The notes: generated by a model not told the origin, from the letters alone. Shown: positions 1 through 8,228, counted from the first letter of the stretch. The stretch is DNA of 64,000 bases from CAKRPJ01 sp934376955 (GCA_934376955.1 CAKRPJ010000004.1:1-64000), one strand, 5' to 3'. Numbers and translations are program-made.

Positions 1-222
1 TTCTAACGTGTAACTTTGTGGCATAAGTAAATACCTCTTTCCTTTATGAGATTGATTATATCTTATTAGCCACTACTATTACAACTATAGTTTATCACAA
101 CACCCAGAAATTAAGCGCTTACTTGTGACCTGTTATATTTTGTGGCGAGAAAGGCTTAAAAAGATGTAAACGGATATTGTGTTAAAGTTAAATTAATCCA
201 GTACAATGAATGGAGGTCAGAG

Positions 223-468
223 ATGAAAAAATCAGATTTAATGAGTCTCCCTACTTCAATTACTAGTTGGATTATCTTAAGAGATTATTTTCAGGAGTAC
301 GGTGAAGTAGATATTCTTCTAAAGCTGATCGATAACTACTATTCTAATATTCCGTTATATGAAGTGTATAGATTATTTGAGAGGCTAGAAAATACAGTAG
401 GAGATAAAACATTCCAAAGTACATTAGATTTTCTATTTCGCAAGAATATGATCACAATTAGATGCTAG
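223..468 (+). CDS. small hypothetical protein
   Basis: Predicted 81-residue acidic/aromatic protein that I do not recognise. A good ribosome site (ggagg, about 6 bases before ATG) supports translation. The protein has no signal peptide and no obvious membrane segment; it looks all-helical, with regularly spaced Leu, Ile and Tyr. Codon use is strongly AT-rich compared with genes after 1.5 kb, and it sits beside a small HTH protein and a decayed stretch. That context suggests a remnant of an acquired element. A toxin or phage accessory role is possible, but nothing in the sequence proves it. Confidence 0.5.
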   Translation: MKKSDLMSLPTSITSWIILRDYFQEYGEVDILLKLIDNYYSNIPLYEVYRLFERLENTVGDKTFQSTLDFLFRKNMITIRC

Positions 469-509
469 GGCTTGATTCGTGATATGATGAAATGATATGA
501 GGTGACAGT

Positions 510-752
510 ATGATTTACACCATTGAGGATACGCATGGTAATCAATATAAGCGGATAGAACAAATAGAACCTATCTTTAGTGTGGCAGAGTTGGCCAGAC
601 GTATTGGTCAGTCTAGGCAGAACCTATATAAGAAACTTCAGAGAGACACTTTGACAATAGATGAGATCAAGCAGAGTGATGATGCTCTGGAAGTAAAGTT
701 TGATCAATCCTTTACCCTTCAAAGCGGTGCACAGTGTAAGATTGAGAATTGA
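510..752 (+). CDS. small helix-turn-helix protein
   Basis: Predicted 80-residue protein. Residues about 22-52 (FSVAELARRIGQSRQNLYKK and following) read as a helix-turn-helix: a short helix, the turn at 'RIGQS' and a recognition helix 'RQNLYKKL'. The flanks are short beta-like segments. A gaggtga ribosome site precedes the ATG by about 6 bases. It lies 41 bp after the preceding small gene on the same strand, so the two may be cotranscribed. It is too short to be a full regulator with a ligand domain. It may be a phage or plasmid-type repressor or an antitoxin; no target is visible. Confidence 0.5.
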   Translation: MIYTIEDTHGNQYKRIEQIEPIFSVAELARRIGQSRQNLYKKLQRDTLTIDEIKQSDDALEVKFDQSFTLQSGAQCKIEN

Positions 753-761
753 GGAAATGCC

Positions 762-1107
762 ATGCCTTTAGCAAGAGATACCTATGAAAAATACATTATT
801 GAAAAATTAGGGCGAAGGACAATGGAAGCTATCCGGCAAATACATAGATGTGGATCGATGGAAACGGGGATGGTGCATAGACAGTAAATGGTGTGGTTCA
901 GGCATGGGGCAGAAGGCAGCATCAAACACGGTACAAGCTTATGATGCACAAAATGATACATCCCCATACAGTGAGACTGACAAATATCAAATGATCGGAG
1001 CATATTGCTATAACACAGGATACGTAATACCGGATAAATCACAGGTAAGCAGATTTGGAACACTGGGCGAATCCTTTGGAAGAAAGGGACCGCATTTAAG
1101 AATATGA
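762..1107 (+). pseudogene. decayed or frameshifted coding remnant
   Basis: No single frame gives a convincing gene here. A 41-codon frame starts at ATG 762 (MPLARDTYEKYIIEKLG) and stops at 887. A second frame from about 811 to 1107 encodes a Tyr/Gly-rich stretch (AYCYNTGYVIPDKSQ). A third frame, around 859, reads DGNGDGA, a stop, then TVNGVVQAW. The three frames together look like one frameshifted ancestral gene. The ribosome site gaggaaatgcc before 762 is weak. I cannot name the family. Confidence 0.3.
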
Positions 1108-1113
1108 AATGAC

Positions 1114-1141
1114 TTGCAAAAAAAATGAATTGATGTATAAT
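1114..1141 (+). promoter_or_regulatory. promoter of the thi leader
   Basis: TTGCAA (1114-1119) and TATAAT (1136-1141) separated by 16 bp, ending about 10 bases before the TPP aptamer. Likely the sigma-A promoter that drives the riboswitch and the thiW-thiM operon. Confidence 0.6.
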
Positions 1142-1150
1142 ATACGTGTT

Positions 1151-1247
1151 ATGAAAGGCAGGGGAGCTTGTTTGGACAGGCTGAGAGGAAGTAATCGAAC
1201 TTCGACCCTATAACCTGATGCGGATAATGCCGCCGTAGGAAGTCATG
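1151..1247 (+). promoter_or_regulatory. TPP riboswitch (thi box)
   Basis: The conserved thi-box blocks appear in order: AGGGGAGC near 1160, GGCTGAGAGG near 1179-1188, CGACCCT near 1203-1209, AACCTGAT near 1212-1219, GGATAATGCC near 1222-1231 and CGTAGGAAG near 1233-1242. These form the pyrimidine- and pyrophosphate-sensing halves of the TPP aptamer. An intrinsic terminator follows within about 20 bases, so TPP binding should favour premature termination. It controls the downstream thiW-thiM genes. Confidence 0.95.
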
Positions 1248-1262
1248 GTACACAGATTTTTT

Positions 1263-1298
1263 ACAGGAGACATCCGTGCGGGTAGCTCCTGTTTTTTC
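1263..1298 (+). terminator. riboswitch expression-platform terminator
   Basis: Arms ACAGGAG (1263-1269) and CTCCTGT (1286-1292) pair perfectly and run into TTTTTT. It lies directly after the TPP aptamer and is most likely its regulated terminator. Confidence 0.8.
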
Positions 1299-1340
1299 AT
1301 TTCAGGATTTTGAGTTTCAAAACGAAACATATTTCTTTGA

Positions 1341-1467
1341 GAAAGGAGGATTCGGAACCACATTTGTGGCGGGCTGAGGGGGAGCGCCCTGAGTCTGGTA
1401 TTATAGCGATGGGAAGCCGTGTTCCGGCGTGAGAGGATGCCATTAAGCATCGACCGAACTTCCGACC
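1341..1467 (+). promoter_or_regulatory. unassigned structured leader RNA upstream of thiW
   Basis: The 196 bases between the riboswitch terminator and thiW hold no clear gene but dense secondary structure. CGGAAC (1353-1358) pairs with GTTCCG (1421-1426) and encloses three short hairpins: CACA/TGTG (1359-1368), GGGC/GCCC (1371-1389) and ATGG/CCGT with a GAAG loop (1409-1420). A fourth hairpin, GATGC/GCATC, spans 1436-1451. Alternative pairings exist, TTCGG (1351-1355) with CCGAA (1454-1458) and GGAAG with CTTCC, so switching is conceivable. Blocks GGCTGAG, CCTGA and GGGAAG recall thi-box pieces, but the key GGATAATGCC block is not intact. A TTG-initiated 22-codon peptide from about 1365 behind a gaaaggagg site is an alternative. 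Confidence 0.5.
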
Positions 1468-1494
1468 AAATATAATCAAAGGAGTAATTGAAAA

Positions 1495-2013
1495 ATGAAC
1501 AAAGTAAATACAAAAAAGCTTGCGATCGCAGGAGTATTCTGTGCGGTTGCCGTTGCAGGAAGTCTGTTTTCCTTTCCGGTGTTTGGCAGTAAGTGCTCTC
1601 CGGTACAGCACATGGTCAATATTCTCTGTGCCGTATTGTTAGGACCGGGCTACAGCGTGGGGGCTGCTTTCTGTGCGGCTCTGATCCGTAATCTTTTAGG
1701 CCTCGGCAGCCTTATGGCATTTCCTGGCAGCATGTTCGGTGCTCTGCTCTGCGGCGTTGTTTATAAGACAACAAGAAACATTCCGTGTACTCTGCTGGGA
1801 GAAGTGTTCGGAACAGGTATCCTCGGCGGCCTGTGTGCATATCCGGTAGCCATTTTCTTTATGGGAAAATCTGCTTCAGCGATCGCTTTTTATGCGTATG
1901 TTGTTCCGTTCCTGATCTCAACAGGAGCCGGCGCGATTATTTCCGCAGTAGTGATCTACAGCTTGAAAAAGGCCGGCCTTCTGCATACGATGCAGGAAGC
2001 ATTGGAACGGTAG
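1495..2013 (+). CDS. thiW: ThiW family ECF transporter S component
   Basis: Predicted 172-residue integral membrane protein with five to six hydrophobic segments, typical of energy-coupling-factor substrate-binding (S) subunits. The N-terminal pattern (KLAIAGVFCAVAVAGS, then FPVFGSKCSPVQHMVNIL) matches the ThiW family, which is thought to bind the hydroxyethylthiazole precursor of thiamine. It lies downstream of a TPP riboswitch and 10 bp before thiM, the kinase for the same compound. ATPase and T subunits are not in the window, so it probably shares a common ECF module. An aaggag site precedes the ATG. Confidence 0.88.
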   Translation: MNKVNTKKLAIAGVFCAVAVAGSLFSFPVFGSKCSPVQHMVNILCAVLLGPGYSVGAAFCAALIRNLLGLGSLMAFPGSMFGALLCGVVYKTTRNIPCTLLGEVFGTGILGGLCAYPVAIFFMGKSASAIAFYAYVVPFLISTGAGAIISAVVIYSLKKAGLLHTMQEALER

Positions 2014-2023
2014 GAGGAAGCAG

Positions 2024-2845
2024 GTGTTTGCGGAAGTATTAAAAAATGTGCGGAGGAAGCATCCGCTGATCCACAGTATCACCAATTATGTGACAGCGAA
2101 CGACTGTGCCAATATATTGTTGGCCTGCGGCGCTTCTCCGATCATGGCGGATGAAAATGAAGAAGTCGCAGAGATCACAGAGATCTGTGAAGGGTTAAAT
2201 ATCAATCTGGGCACCTTGAACAGTCGTACCGTCACGTCTATGAGGATTGCCGGAAAACGCTCGAATGAAAAAGACCACCCGGTTATTTTAGATCCTGTGG
2301 GGGTCGGAGCGTCGAAGTTTAGAAGAACTACGGCAGAAAAGCTCCTGGAGGAGATCCGCTTTACCGTGATCCGCGGTAATATTTCTGAGATCAAGGTGCT
2401 GGCCCTCGGAAACGGAGCAAGTAGAGGAGTGGATGCGGACATTGCAGACCGGATCACAGAAGAAGGGCTTAATAAGGTAATCTCCTTTATAAAGGATTTT
2501 TCCCGGGAAACAGGAGCCGTTGTTGCCGTGACAGGTGCGATCGATGTTGTGGCTGACTGCAACACAGCCTATTGCATCCGAAATGGTCATCCGATGATGT
2601 CCTCTGTTACAGGGACAGGATGTCAGCTTTCTGCATTGACGGCAGCATATGTGTCAGCAAACCCAAAGGAACCGCTTAAAGCCGCAGCCGCAGCGGTATG
2701 TGCCATGGGACTGGCCGGTGAGATCGCATATTCAAGATTGTCGGAAACAGATGGAAATGCGACCTATAGAAACTATATCATTGATGCCATTTTCCACATG
2801 ACTCCCGAACAGCTGGAGCAGGGAGCAAAATACGAAATATATTAA
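2024..2845 (+). CDS. thiM: hydroxyethylthiazole kinase
   Basis: Predicted 273-residue cytoplasmic kinase that phosphorylates 4-methyl-5-(2-hydroxyethyl)thiazole in thiamine salvage. The ribokinase-like fold signature is present: IHSITNYV near residue 16, ILDPVGVGAS near 88, and the GTGC motif with catalytic Cys about residue 200. The start is GTG, with aggagg 5-10 bases upstream. It is the second gene of the TPP-regulated operon after thiW and ends just before a strong terminator. thiE and thiD are not present here, so this is a partial salvage cluster. Confidence 0.95.
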   Translation: MFAEVLKNVRRKHPLIHSITNYVTANDCANILLACGASPIMADENEEVAEITEICEGLNINLGTLNSRTVTSMRIAGKRSNEKDHPVILDPVGVGASKFRRTTAEKLLEEIRFTVIRGNISEIKVLALGNGASRGVDADIADRITEEGLNKVISFIKDFSRETGAVVAVTGAIDVVADCNTAYCIRNGHPMMSSVTGTGCQLSALTAAYVSANPKEPLKAAAAAVCAMGLAGEIAYSRLSETDGNATYRNYIIDAIFHMTPEQLEQGAKYEIY

Positions 2846-2849
2846 TGGA

Positions 2850-2884
2850 GCACCGGTCTGATAGAAAGACCGGTGCATTTTTTT
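2850..2884 (+). terminator. terminator after thiM
   Basis: Perfect 10-bp stem GCACCGGTCT / AGACCGGTGC (2850-2859 with 2867-2876) followed by seven T. It ends the thiW-thiM operon. Confidence 0.9.
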
Positions 2885-3159
2885 GCTCTATAGAGCAAAA
2901 AGCCCTTCCGGGGAGGATCGCACTGGGGCGGAATGGAATGATGTCGCTAACGCGGCTGCCGCTTTGCCAGTGCCTCCAACAAAAAGATTTACTTTTATTG
3001 CCGACATAATTATAATAATAGGTAAGGCATCGGGGGAGGACTAATTCAAGTCGAACATCTGTGAGACTTGGCGCGTGATTCTGGTCAGCAAAGCTGACAT
3101 ATTCCATACAGAATCACTGCACATCCTCGCGGAGCGTTTATCTTAATAGAAAAACAGGA
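2885..3159 (+). other. structured intergenic region
   Basis: No gene found. The 3' part contains nested perfect inverted repeats: GTGATTCTG (3075-3083) with CAGAATCAC (3109-3117), enclosing GTCAGC/GCTGAC (3084-3098). The 5' part has GC-rich imperfect palindromes near 2920-2975. It may be an intergenic repeat or the leader of the patatin gene; no known RNA family was recognised. Confidence 0.4.
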
Positions 3160-3168
3160 GTGTATAAA

Positions 3169-4023
3169 TTGGAAAACGGAAAAACAGGACTGGTTTTAGA
3201 AGGCGGTGGAATGCGTGGGATCTACACGGCAGGAGTTCTTGATGTTTTTTTGGAAAACAGGGTCGAATTTGACGGAGTGATCGGTGTTTCAGCCGGTGCG
3301 ATCCACGGGGCATCCTATGTATCCGGACAGCGTGGCCGAAGCATTCGCTATTATAGCAAATATTGCGCTGACAGTCGTATGATGAGCTGGAAGAATTTCT
3401 TCCGGACAGGTGATATCGTAGATGAAAAGTTTTGTTATCATGAATTGCCGGAGAAGTTGGATCCCTACGATTATGAAGCGTTTAACCGATCAGATACAAA
3501 GTTTTATGTCACCTGTACGAATGTGGAGACCGGATGTGCGGAATATATACGGATTACCGATATGAAGGAGCAGATCGATTACGTCCGCGCCTCTGCCTCC
3601 CTTCCCTTCGTATCACGGATTGTGGAGAAGGATGGGAAAAAGCTTCTGGACGGTGGCTGCGCGGACAGTATCCCGGTGGAGGCCTTTATGGATATGGGGT
3701 ACGGCCGATGTGTGGCTGTTCTTACAAGGCAGGATGGATATGAAAAAAAGGAGCGCCGTAATAAAGTGGCAAAGCTCCGGTATAAAAAATACCCTGCTTT
3801 TATCCGTGCGATAGAAAACAGACCGTGGGAATATAATCAGACGCTGAAACGGATCCACGAGCTTGAAAAGTCTGGGGATGTGTTTGTGATAAGACCGTCC
3901 AAAGCACTTGAGGTCGGTCGTATGTCCCATGACAGAAAAGCGGTGCTGACAGCATATAAGCAGGGACGGATGGATGCAAAAAAATGTTTGGGGGAATTGA
4001 AGGAATGGTTAACGCAGGTATAG
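3169..4023 (+). CDS. patatin-like phospholipase
   Basis: Predicted 284-residue acyl hydrolase of the patatin family, acting on phospholipids or other acyl esters. Motifs: oxyanion loop GGGMRG (about 12-17), nucleophile elbow GVSAG with Ser41, and the catalytic Asp of DGG at about 161, so the Ser-Asp dyad is complete. There is no signal peptide, so it is likely cytosolic. I chose the TTG start at 3169 because caggag lies 8-9 bases upstream; a GTG at 3160 would overlap that site. It overlaps the next gene by 19 bases, implying translational coupling. It resembles YjjU-type bacterial patatins. Substrate unknown. Confidence 0.88.
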   Translation: MENGKTGLVLEGGGMRGIYTAGVLDVFLENRVEFDGVIGVSAGAIHGASYVSGQRGRSIRYYSKYCADSRMMSWKNFFRTGDIVDEKFCYHELPEKLDPYDYEAFNRSDTKFYVTCTNVETGCAEYIRITDMKEQIDYVRASASLPFVSRIVEKDGKKLLDGGCADSIPVEAFMDMGYGRCVAVLTRQDGYEKKERRNKVAKLRYKKYPAFIRAIENRPWEYNQTLKRIHELEKSGDVFVIRPSKALEVGRMSHDRKAVLTAYKQGRMDAKKCLGELKEWLTQV

Positions 4024-4748
4024 TTTTTCTTGTTCTGCTGCTGCTTGTGATGGCGGCGGCAGCAGCCGGATATATTTATATCCGAGGAAGGATCCGAAGC
4101 GTTTCGCGGGAGGTGTTCGGAACAGACTCATTTATCGAAGGAGCCCGGGCTCAGGAAGAAGCCATGCGGGGAACCCCAAAGTCGATTGCAGGGATGACCG
4201 AGATCTATCTTCCCAAGATCGCAAGAGATTTTCCGGAGTTTTCATACGCGGAAATTCAAAGAAGCTCGGAAAACATATTGAAGGTAATGCTGAAGGCCCT
4301 CGAAGACCGGAGCATGCCGGAGCTTTCGGGAGTTTCCACCCAAATGAAGAATGATCTCAGGATCCGGCTGGAAGCACAGGAAAAACAGGGGATCCGGCAA
4401 ATGTTCCGTGATATCCGGATCCATCAGACCGCCATTACGAGATACGAGAAGAAGCCGGGAAGCTGTAACCTTACACTTCAGACCTCGGTAGAATATCGGT
4501 ATGCCCGCTGGAAAGAGGAGGAAGAAATGCCGGAGCCTGTGCGGACGCAGACACGCTATAACGTGGAATGGATATATATACAGGATATTGACAAGCTGCC
4601 GGAATCCACAATGGCATTGGCGATGAACTGCCCGAACTGCGGTGCGCCGATCACGGATCTGGGTAGCAGGCATTGCGAATATTGCGGTACGGCGCTGGAG
4701 CCTCTCAATATCCGTGTATGGTCAGTCAACAACATAAAAGAAGCATGA
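4005..4748 (+). CDS. membrane-anchored zinc-ribbon protein
   Basis: Predicted 247-residue protein. Residues about 3-25 form one transmembrane helix (AGIVFLVLLLLVMAAAAAGY). The middle (about 60-195) is an alpha/beta domain that reminds me of the Tim44-like fold. The C-terminus has a two-knuckle zinc ribbon, CPNCG near 208 and CEYCG near 225. The start is ATG 4005, with ggggga 10 bases upstream and overlapping the patatin gene. Such proteins are often of unknown function and may bind a partner at the membrane. The pairing with the patatin gene suggests a shared envelope role, but that is inference. Confidence 0.6.
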   Translation: MVNAGIVFLVLLLLVMAAAAAGYIYIRGRIRSVSREVFGTDSFIEGARAQEEAMRGTPKSIAGMTEIYLPKIARDFPEFSYAEIQRSSENILKVMLKALEDRSMPELSGVSTQMKNDLRIRLEAQEKQGIRQMFRDIRIHQTAITRYEKKPGSCNLTLQTSVEYRYARWKEEEEMPEPVRTQTRYNVEWIYIQDIDKLPESTMALAMNCPNCGAPITDLGSRHCEYCGTALEPLNIRVWSVNNIKEA

Positions 4749-4773
4749 TGACAACAGATAAGGAGGATGTAAA

Positions 4774-5838
4774 ATGAAGGAGTACAAGATCGCGGTGATC
4801 CCCGGAGACGGCGTTGGACCGGAGGTTCTCACGGAGGGAATGAAGGTATTAAAGCATGTAGCAAAGCTGTCCGGCGAGTTTGAATTTAAGGATACCTGGT
4901 TTCCGTGGGGATGTGAATACTATCTGAAAAATGGCCGCATGATGCCGGAGGATGGGATCGAGATCCTGAAGCAGTTTGATGCGATCTATCTCGGAGCAGT
5001 CGGCTATCCCGGTGTTCCGGACCATATTTCCCTCTGGGAGCTGCTTCTTACGATCCGCAAAAATTTCGACCAGTATGTGAATCTCCGTCCGGTAAAGCTT
5101 TTGAAGGGAGCTCCTTGTCCTCTTAAGGATGTGAAGCGCGAGGATATCAATATGACGTTCATCCGTGAAAACAGCGAAGGCGAGTACGCCGGAAGCGGAA
5201 GCTGGCTGTTTAAGGATAAGCCGAATGAGGTTGTGATCCAGGATGGCGTATTCTCCAGAGTCGGATGCGAAAGGATCATCCGCTATGCCTTTGAAACGGC
5301 ACGAAAGGAAAAGAGGAGCCTCACCAGCATCAGTAAGGGGAATGCGTTAAATTACTCGATGGTTTTCTGGGATCAGATCTTTAAGCAGATCTCCGAGGAA
5401 TATCCCGATGTAGAGACCCATTCCTATCTGGTGGATGCGGCCAGCATGTTTATGGTCAAAGATCCGGGCCGCTTTGAGGTAGTCGTTACAAGTAATCTGT
5501 TCGGTGATATTCTCACGGATCTGGGGGCAGCGATCTCCGGAGGAATGGGACTGGCGGCCGGGGCCAATCTGAATCCGGAACGAAAGTATCCGTCCATGTT
5601 CGAGCCGATCCATGGATCTGCCCCGGACATTGCAGGAAAGGGAATCGCAAATCCTATGGCATCCGTATGGGCAGCATCTCAGATGCTTGATTTCTTCGGA
5701 CATGAGGACTGGGGAAAGAAGGTGCTTGACGCGATCGAGGAGGTACTCGAAGAAGGAAAGGTGCTGACACCTGATCTTGGCGGAACCGCTTCCACCTCAG
5801 AGACGGGCGATGCGATCCTTGCAAAACTGAACCGATAA
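4774..5838 (+). CDS. tartrate / D-malate dehydrogenase family protein
   Basis: Predicted 354-residue member of the isocitrate/isopropylmalate dehydrogenase family (beta-decarboxylating, NAD-dependent, Mg or Mn binding). Motifs: IPGDGVGPEV at 8-17, RPVKLLKG near 104, the substrate motif RENSEGEYAGSG near 128, SKGNALNYS near 186, and NLFGDILTDLGA near 243 with the metal-binding aspartates. The spacing and 'WFPWGCEYY' resemble tartrate dehydrogenase/D-malate dehydrogenase (TtuC/DmlA) more than LeuB, and there are no leucine genes nearby. The ATG has a strong aaggaggatg site. Substrate specificity cannot be decided from sequence alone. Confidence 0.82.
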   Translation: MKEYKIAVIPGDGVGPEVLTEGMKVLKHVAKLSGEFEFKDTWFPWGCEYYLKNGRMMPEDGIEILKQFDAIYLGAVGYPGVPDHISLWELLLTIRKNFDQYVNLRPVKLLKGAPCPLKDVKREDINMTFIRENSEGEYAGSGSWLFKDKPNEVVIQDGVFSRVGCERIIRYAFETARKEKRSLTSISKGNALNYSMVFWDQIFKQISEEYPDVETHSYLVDAASMFMVKDPGRFEVVVTSNLFGDILTDLGAAISGGMGLAAGANLNPERKYPSMFEPIHGSAPDIAGKGIANPMASVWAASQMLDFFGHEDWGKKVLDAIEEVLEEGKVLTPDLGGTASTSETGDAILAKLNR

Positions 5839-5865
5839 TGCGAAAGCAAGATTATTAAGGAGACC

Positions 5866-6579
5866 ATGATGAAAAAGACAGAGCCAAAATTTCGTGTGAT
5901 CGCACGGATCCACACGGATTTTCCGACGAAATTCGGGATCCCGCGCCAGAGTGGGCTTATTAAGGAATTAAAGGGTGAGATCATTTTTGAACCGGAATTC
6001 AGGAATACGGAGGCACTGCGCGGTCTGGAGGAGTTTTCCCATATCTGGCTCTTATGGGAATTTTCCGAGGCGATCCGGGAGGAATGGTCACCGACAGTCC
6101 GTCCGCCGCGGCTTGGAGGAAATAAGAGGATGGGGGTCTTTGCTACCAGATCTCCGTTCCGGCCGAATCCTATCGGTCTTTCCTGTGTGAAGCTCGATTC
6201 CGTGGAGCTTCACACGGCAAGGGGGCCGATACTTCACGTGTCAGGGGCTGATCTGATGGATCAGACCCCGATCTTTGACATTAAACCGTACATCAATTTT
6301 GCGGACAGCCATCCTGATGCTTCAGGAGGATTTACGGATATTACCAGAGAATATCATCTTGACGTTGAGATCCCGGAAAAGCTCCTTTCTGTAGTGCGGC
6401 CGGAAAAACAGGAAGCGTTAAGGGCGGTTCTTTCCCATGATCCTAGACCGTCCTATCAGGAGGATCCCGATCGTGTTTACGGGATGGAATTTGGAGGCTA
6501 TGAGGTAAAATTCCGGGTAGTGGGACAGCTTCTTAAAGTGGAAGATGTTTATCTCAGTCGAGAAGACTCTCCCTTTTAG
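5866..6579 (+). CDS. trmO: tRNA (t6A37) methyltransferase TrmO-like
   Basis: Predicted 237-residue protein of the TsaA/TrmO family, which N6-methylates threonylcarbamoyl-adenosine at position 37 of tRNA-Thr using SAM. The N-terminal barrel motifs are clear: IARIHTDFPTKFGIPRQSG (about 12-30), LEEFSHIWLLWEF (about 50-62) and RSPFRPNPIGLS (about 95-106), followed by GADLMDQTPIFDIKPY. The C-terminal extension fits the family's usual length. It follows the dehydrogenase by 27 bp with its own aaggag site, so it may be cotranscribed although functionally unrelated. Confidence 0.9.
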   Translation: MMKKTEPKFRVIARIHTDFPTKFGIPRQSGLIKELKGEIIFEPEFRNTEALRGLEEFSHIWLLWEFSEAIREEWSPTVRPPRLGGNKRMGVFATRSPFRPNPIGLSCVKLDSVELHTARGPILHVSGADLMDQTPIFDIKPYINFADSHPDASGGFTDITREYHLDVEIPEKLLSVVRPEKQEALRAVLSHDPRPSYQEDPDRVYGMEFGGYEVKFRVVGQLLKVEDVYLSREDSPF

Positions 6580-6629
6580 ATAACAGGCGGTGAGCAACAG
6601 CAGATTTGTCTCAGCGGGAGTTAAGTTTC

Positions 6630-7442
6630 CTATCGTGGGAGATCGCTGACAGAACCGAAACGATACCCCATATCCTCCCAGGAGGTCAGCAATTCATCGA
6701 GGATCTCCGCATTTGTGGAGGAGGTGCTGTGGAGGAGAACGATGGCCCCGGGATGGATCCTCCCCAGCAGCTTTTTAAAGGCTTCCTCTCGGGTTGGCTG
6801 CTTATCCTGATACCAGTCCACATACGCGAGACTCCAGAAATAGGTGCGATACCCCAGCTCCTTAGCCATCCGCAGATTCTCTGTGCTGTATTTTCCCTGA
6901 GGAGGGCGGTAATACTTTGGCATGGTCTCTCCGGTAAGCTCATGAAAGCGTGTTTCCAGATCAGACAGCTCTTTTTGAAAGGCATCGACCGAAGCAATCT
7001 TTGACATGTCCGGGTGATGATAAGTATGATTTGCGACGATATGTCCCTCGCGAAGCATTCGTTTTACTAACTCCGGGCTGCTCTCCAGATAATTTCCCAC
7101 AATAAAAAATGCAGCCGGGACGGAATGCTTTTTGAGTGCATCTAAGATCTTTTCGGTATTGCCGTTTTCATATCCGGCATCAAACGTCAGATAGATGATC
7201 TTTTCATCGGTCATATCTGCATAGCAGGCATTGTATTGTTTTAATTCATCGGCAGAAGCGTTTGCCACGGGGGGCTTTCCCTCGGTTTGGAAGCTAAGCC
7301 CCCAGTTACTGTCAGCCGAGGCTGTGACAGAAGGGGGAAAGGGGTTGTCTTTGTGGAGCGCAGCGGCAATTGTACCGGCATAAAAAGAACATACAAACAA
7401 AAAGATCACTGCGGCCAGACGGCCCGCTTTTTTTATGTTCAT
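6630..7442 (-). CDS. pdaA: PdaA-type polysaccharide deacetylase
   Basis: Predicted 270-residue secreted or membrane-anchored NodB-fold deacetylase. Residues 8-27 form a signal anchor. The catalytic domain starts at LTFDAGYENG (Asp about 88, general base), with HTYHH near 139-143 for metal binding, RPPQGKYS near 180 and HS near 240. The DAG form of motif 1 with YENG is typical of PdaA, which removes the acetyl group from N-acetylmuramic acid during muramic delta-lactam formation in spore cortex. The start has ggag 11 bases upstream. The gene converges on trmO with a 50-bp gap. A more general peptidoglycan deacetylase remains possible. Confidence 0.85.
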   Translation of the reverse strand: MNIKKAGRLAAVIFLFVCSFYAGTIAAALHKDNPFPPSVTASADSNWGLSFQTEGKPPVANASADELKQYNACYADMTDEKIIYLTFDAGYENGNTEKILDALKKHSVPAAFFIVGNYLESSPELVKRMLREGHIVANHTYHHPDMSKIASVDAFQKELSDLETRFHELTGETMPKYYRPPQGKYSTENLRMAKELGYRTYFWSLAYVDWYQDKQPTREEAFKKLLGRIHPGAIVLLHSTSSTNAEILDELLTSWEDMGYRFGSVSDLPR

Positions 7443-7595
7443 TCAATAGATGACTCCGCTTTTTTTATTAAAGATATTGGCTCGCAGAAGGCTTTATGCT
7501 TTTCTCGGGTAGAATTTTGGAGAGATCTGTGTTAGGATAAAAAGCAAGCAGCGAAAGCGGATCGGGAAGGTTTGCTTTTACAGGAGGAAAAAATT

Positions 7596-8228
7596 ATGCG
7601 GATAAGGATTCGGAGAATTTTAGTGCCGGTTTTATTCTGTCTTGCTGTGGCGTGCCTGATCGAGCTGCCTCTGGCGGAAACAACGATCTTCGGAAAGGAT
7701 GTGATCCTGTGGGATACGCTTTTCCGGGCCATTGCGGCAGTACCGGTATTGCTTTGGTTTTATAGAGAGGATAAGGTATTTCGCGGAGAAAAAAGATGGG
7801 GCATTAAAGAGGCAGCGTTATGTGTCCTCTGCGGAGCTTCCCTGTCATTACTGTCCGGAGCTTTTCTGAAGCTTTTCGGAAGGACAGATTATCAGGAGGC
7901 GGCCGGCAATCTCCTGACGGAAACGCTCTGGTTAAAATATGTTGTGTTACTGGTGGCTTCCCCAATGCTGGAGGAGCTGTTTTTCCGTGGGATTCTATAT
8001 CAGAGACTTAAGGAATTATGTTCCCCCCTCGTTTCTGCCCTGTTTTCTGCGTTCCTGTTCGGAGTGTATCACGGAAATTTCAGTCAGGGGATCTACGGCT
8101 TTTTCATGGGACTTGTGCTGGCCTGTTCCATGGAGAAGTGTCAGACCGTGCAGGCGCCGATCATGATCCATCTTGCGGCGAATCTTGCGGCATTATTGTG
8201 CCCCGGTAACTATTCAGTACCTTCATAG
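7596..8228 (+). CDS. CPBP family intramembrane metalloprotease
   Basis: Predicted 210-residue membrane protein with about six hydrophobic segments and an Abi/CAAX-protease domain. The diagnostic EExxxR motif EELFFRG lies at about 126-132, followed by the conserved His of GVYHGNF at about 159 and IHLAANL near the C-terminus. Such proteins cleave prenylated or short membrane substrates, and some confer bacteriocin self-immunity. ATG 7596 was chosen because caggagg lies 8 bases before it. The gene is divergent from the deacetylase. No bacteriocin gene is seen nearby, so its role is open. Confidence 0.85.
   Translation: MRIRIRRILVPVLFCLAVACLIELPLAETTIFGKDVILWDTLFRAIAAVPVLLWFYREDKVFRGEKRWGIKEAALCVLCGASLSLLSGAFLKLFGRTDYQEAAGNLLTETLWLKYVVLLVASPMLEELFFRGILYQRLKELCSPLVSALFSAFLFGVYHGNFSQGIYGFFMGLVLACSMEKCQTVQAPIMIHLAANLAALLCPGNYSVPS

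Noticed and set aside
1371..1416. Second complete TPP riboswitch
   Set aside because: Only fragments match; GGATAATGCC is not intact and the P4/P5 pairing is not supported, so I list it as an unassigned leader.
6606..7004. Plus-strand 132-codon frame opposite the deacetylase
   Set aside because: It is a shadow of the PdaA-like gene: no ribosome site and no protein-like pattern.
7596..8228. Bacteriocin immunity cassette around the CPBP protease
   Set aside because: No precursor peptide or exporter gene next to it.
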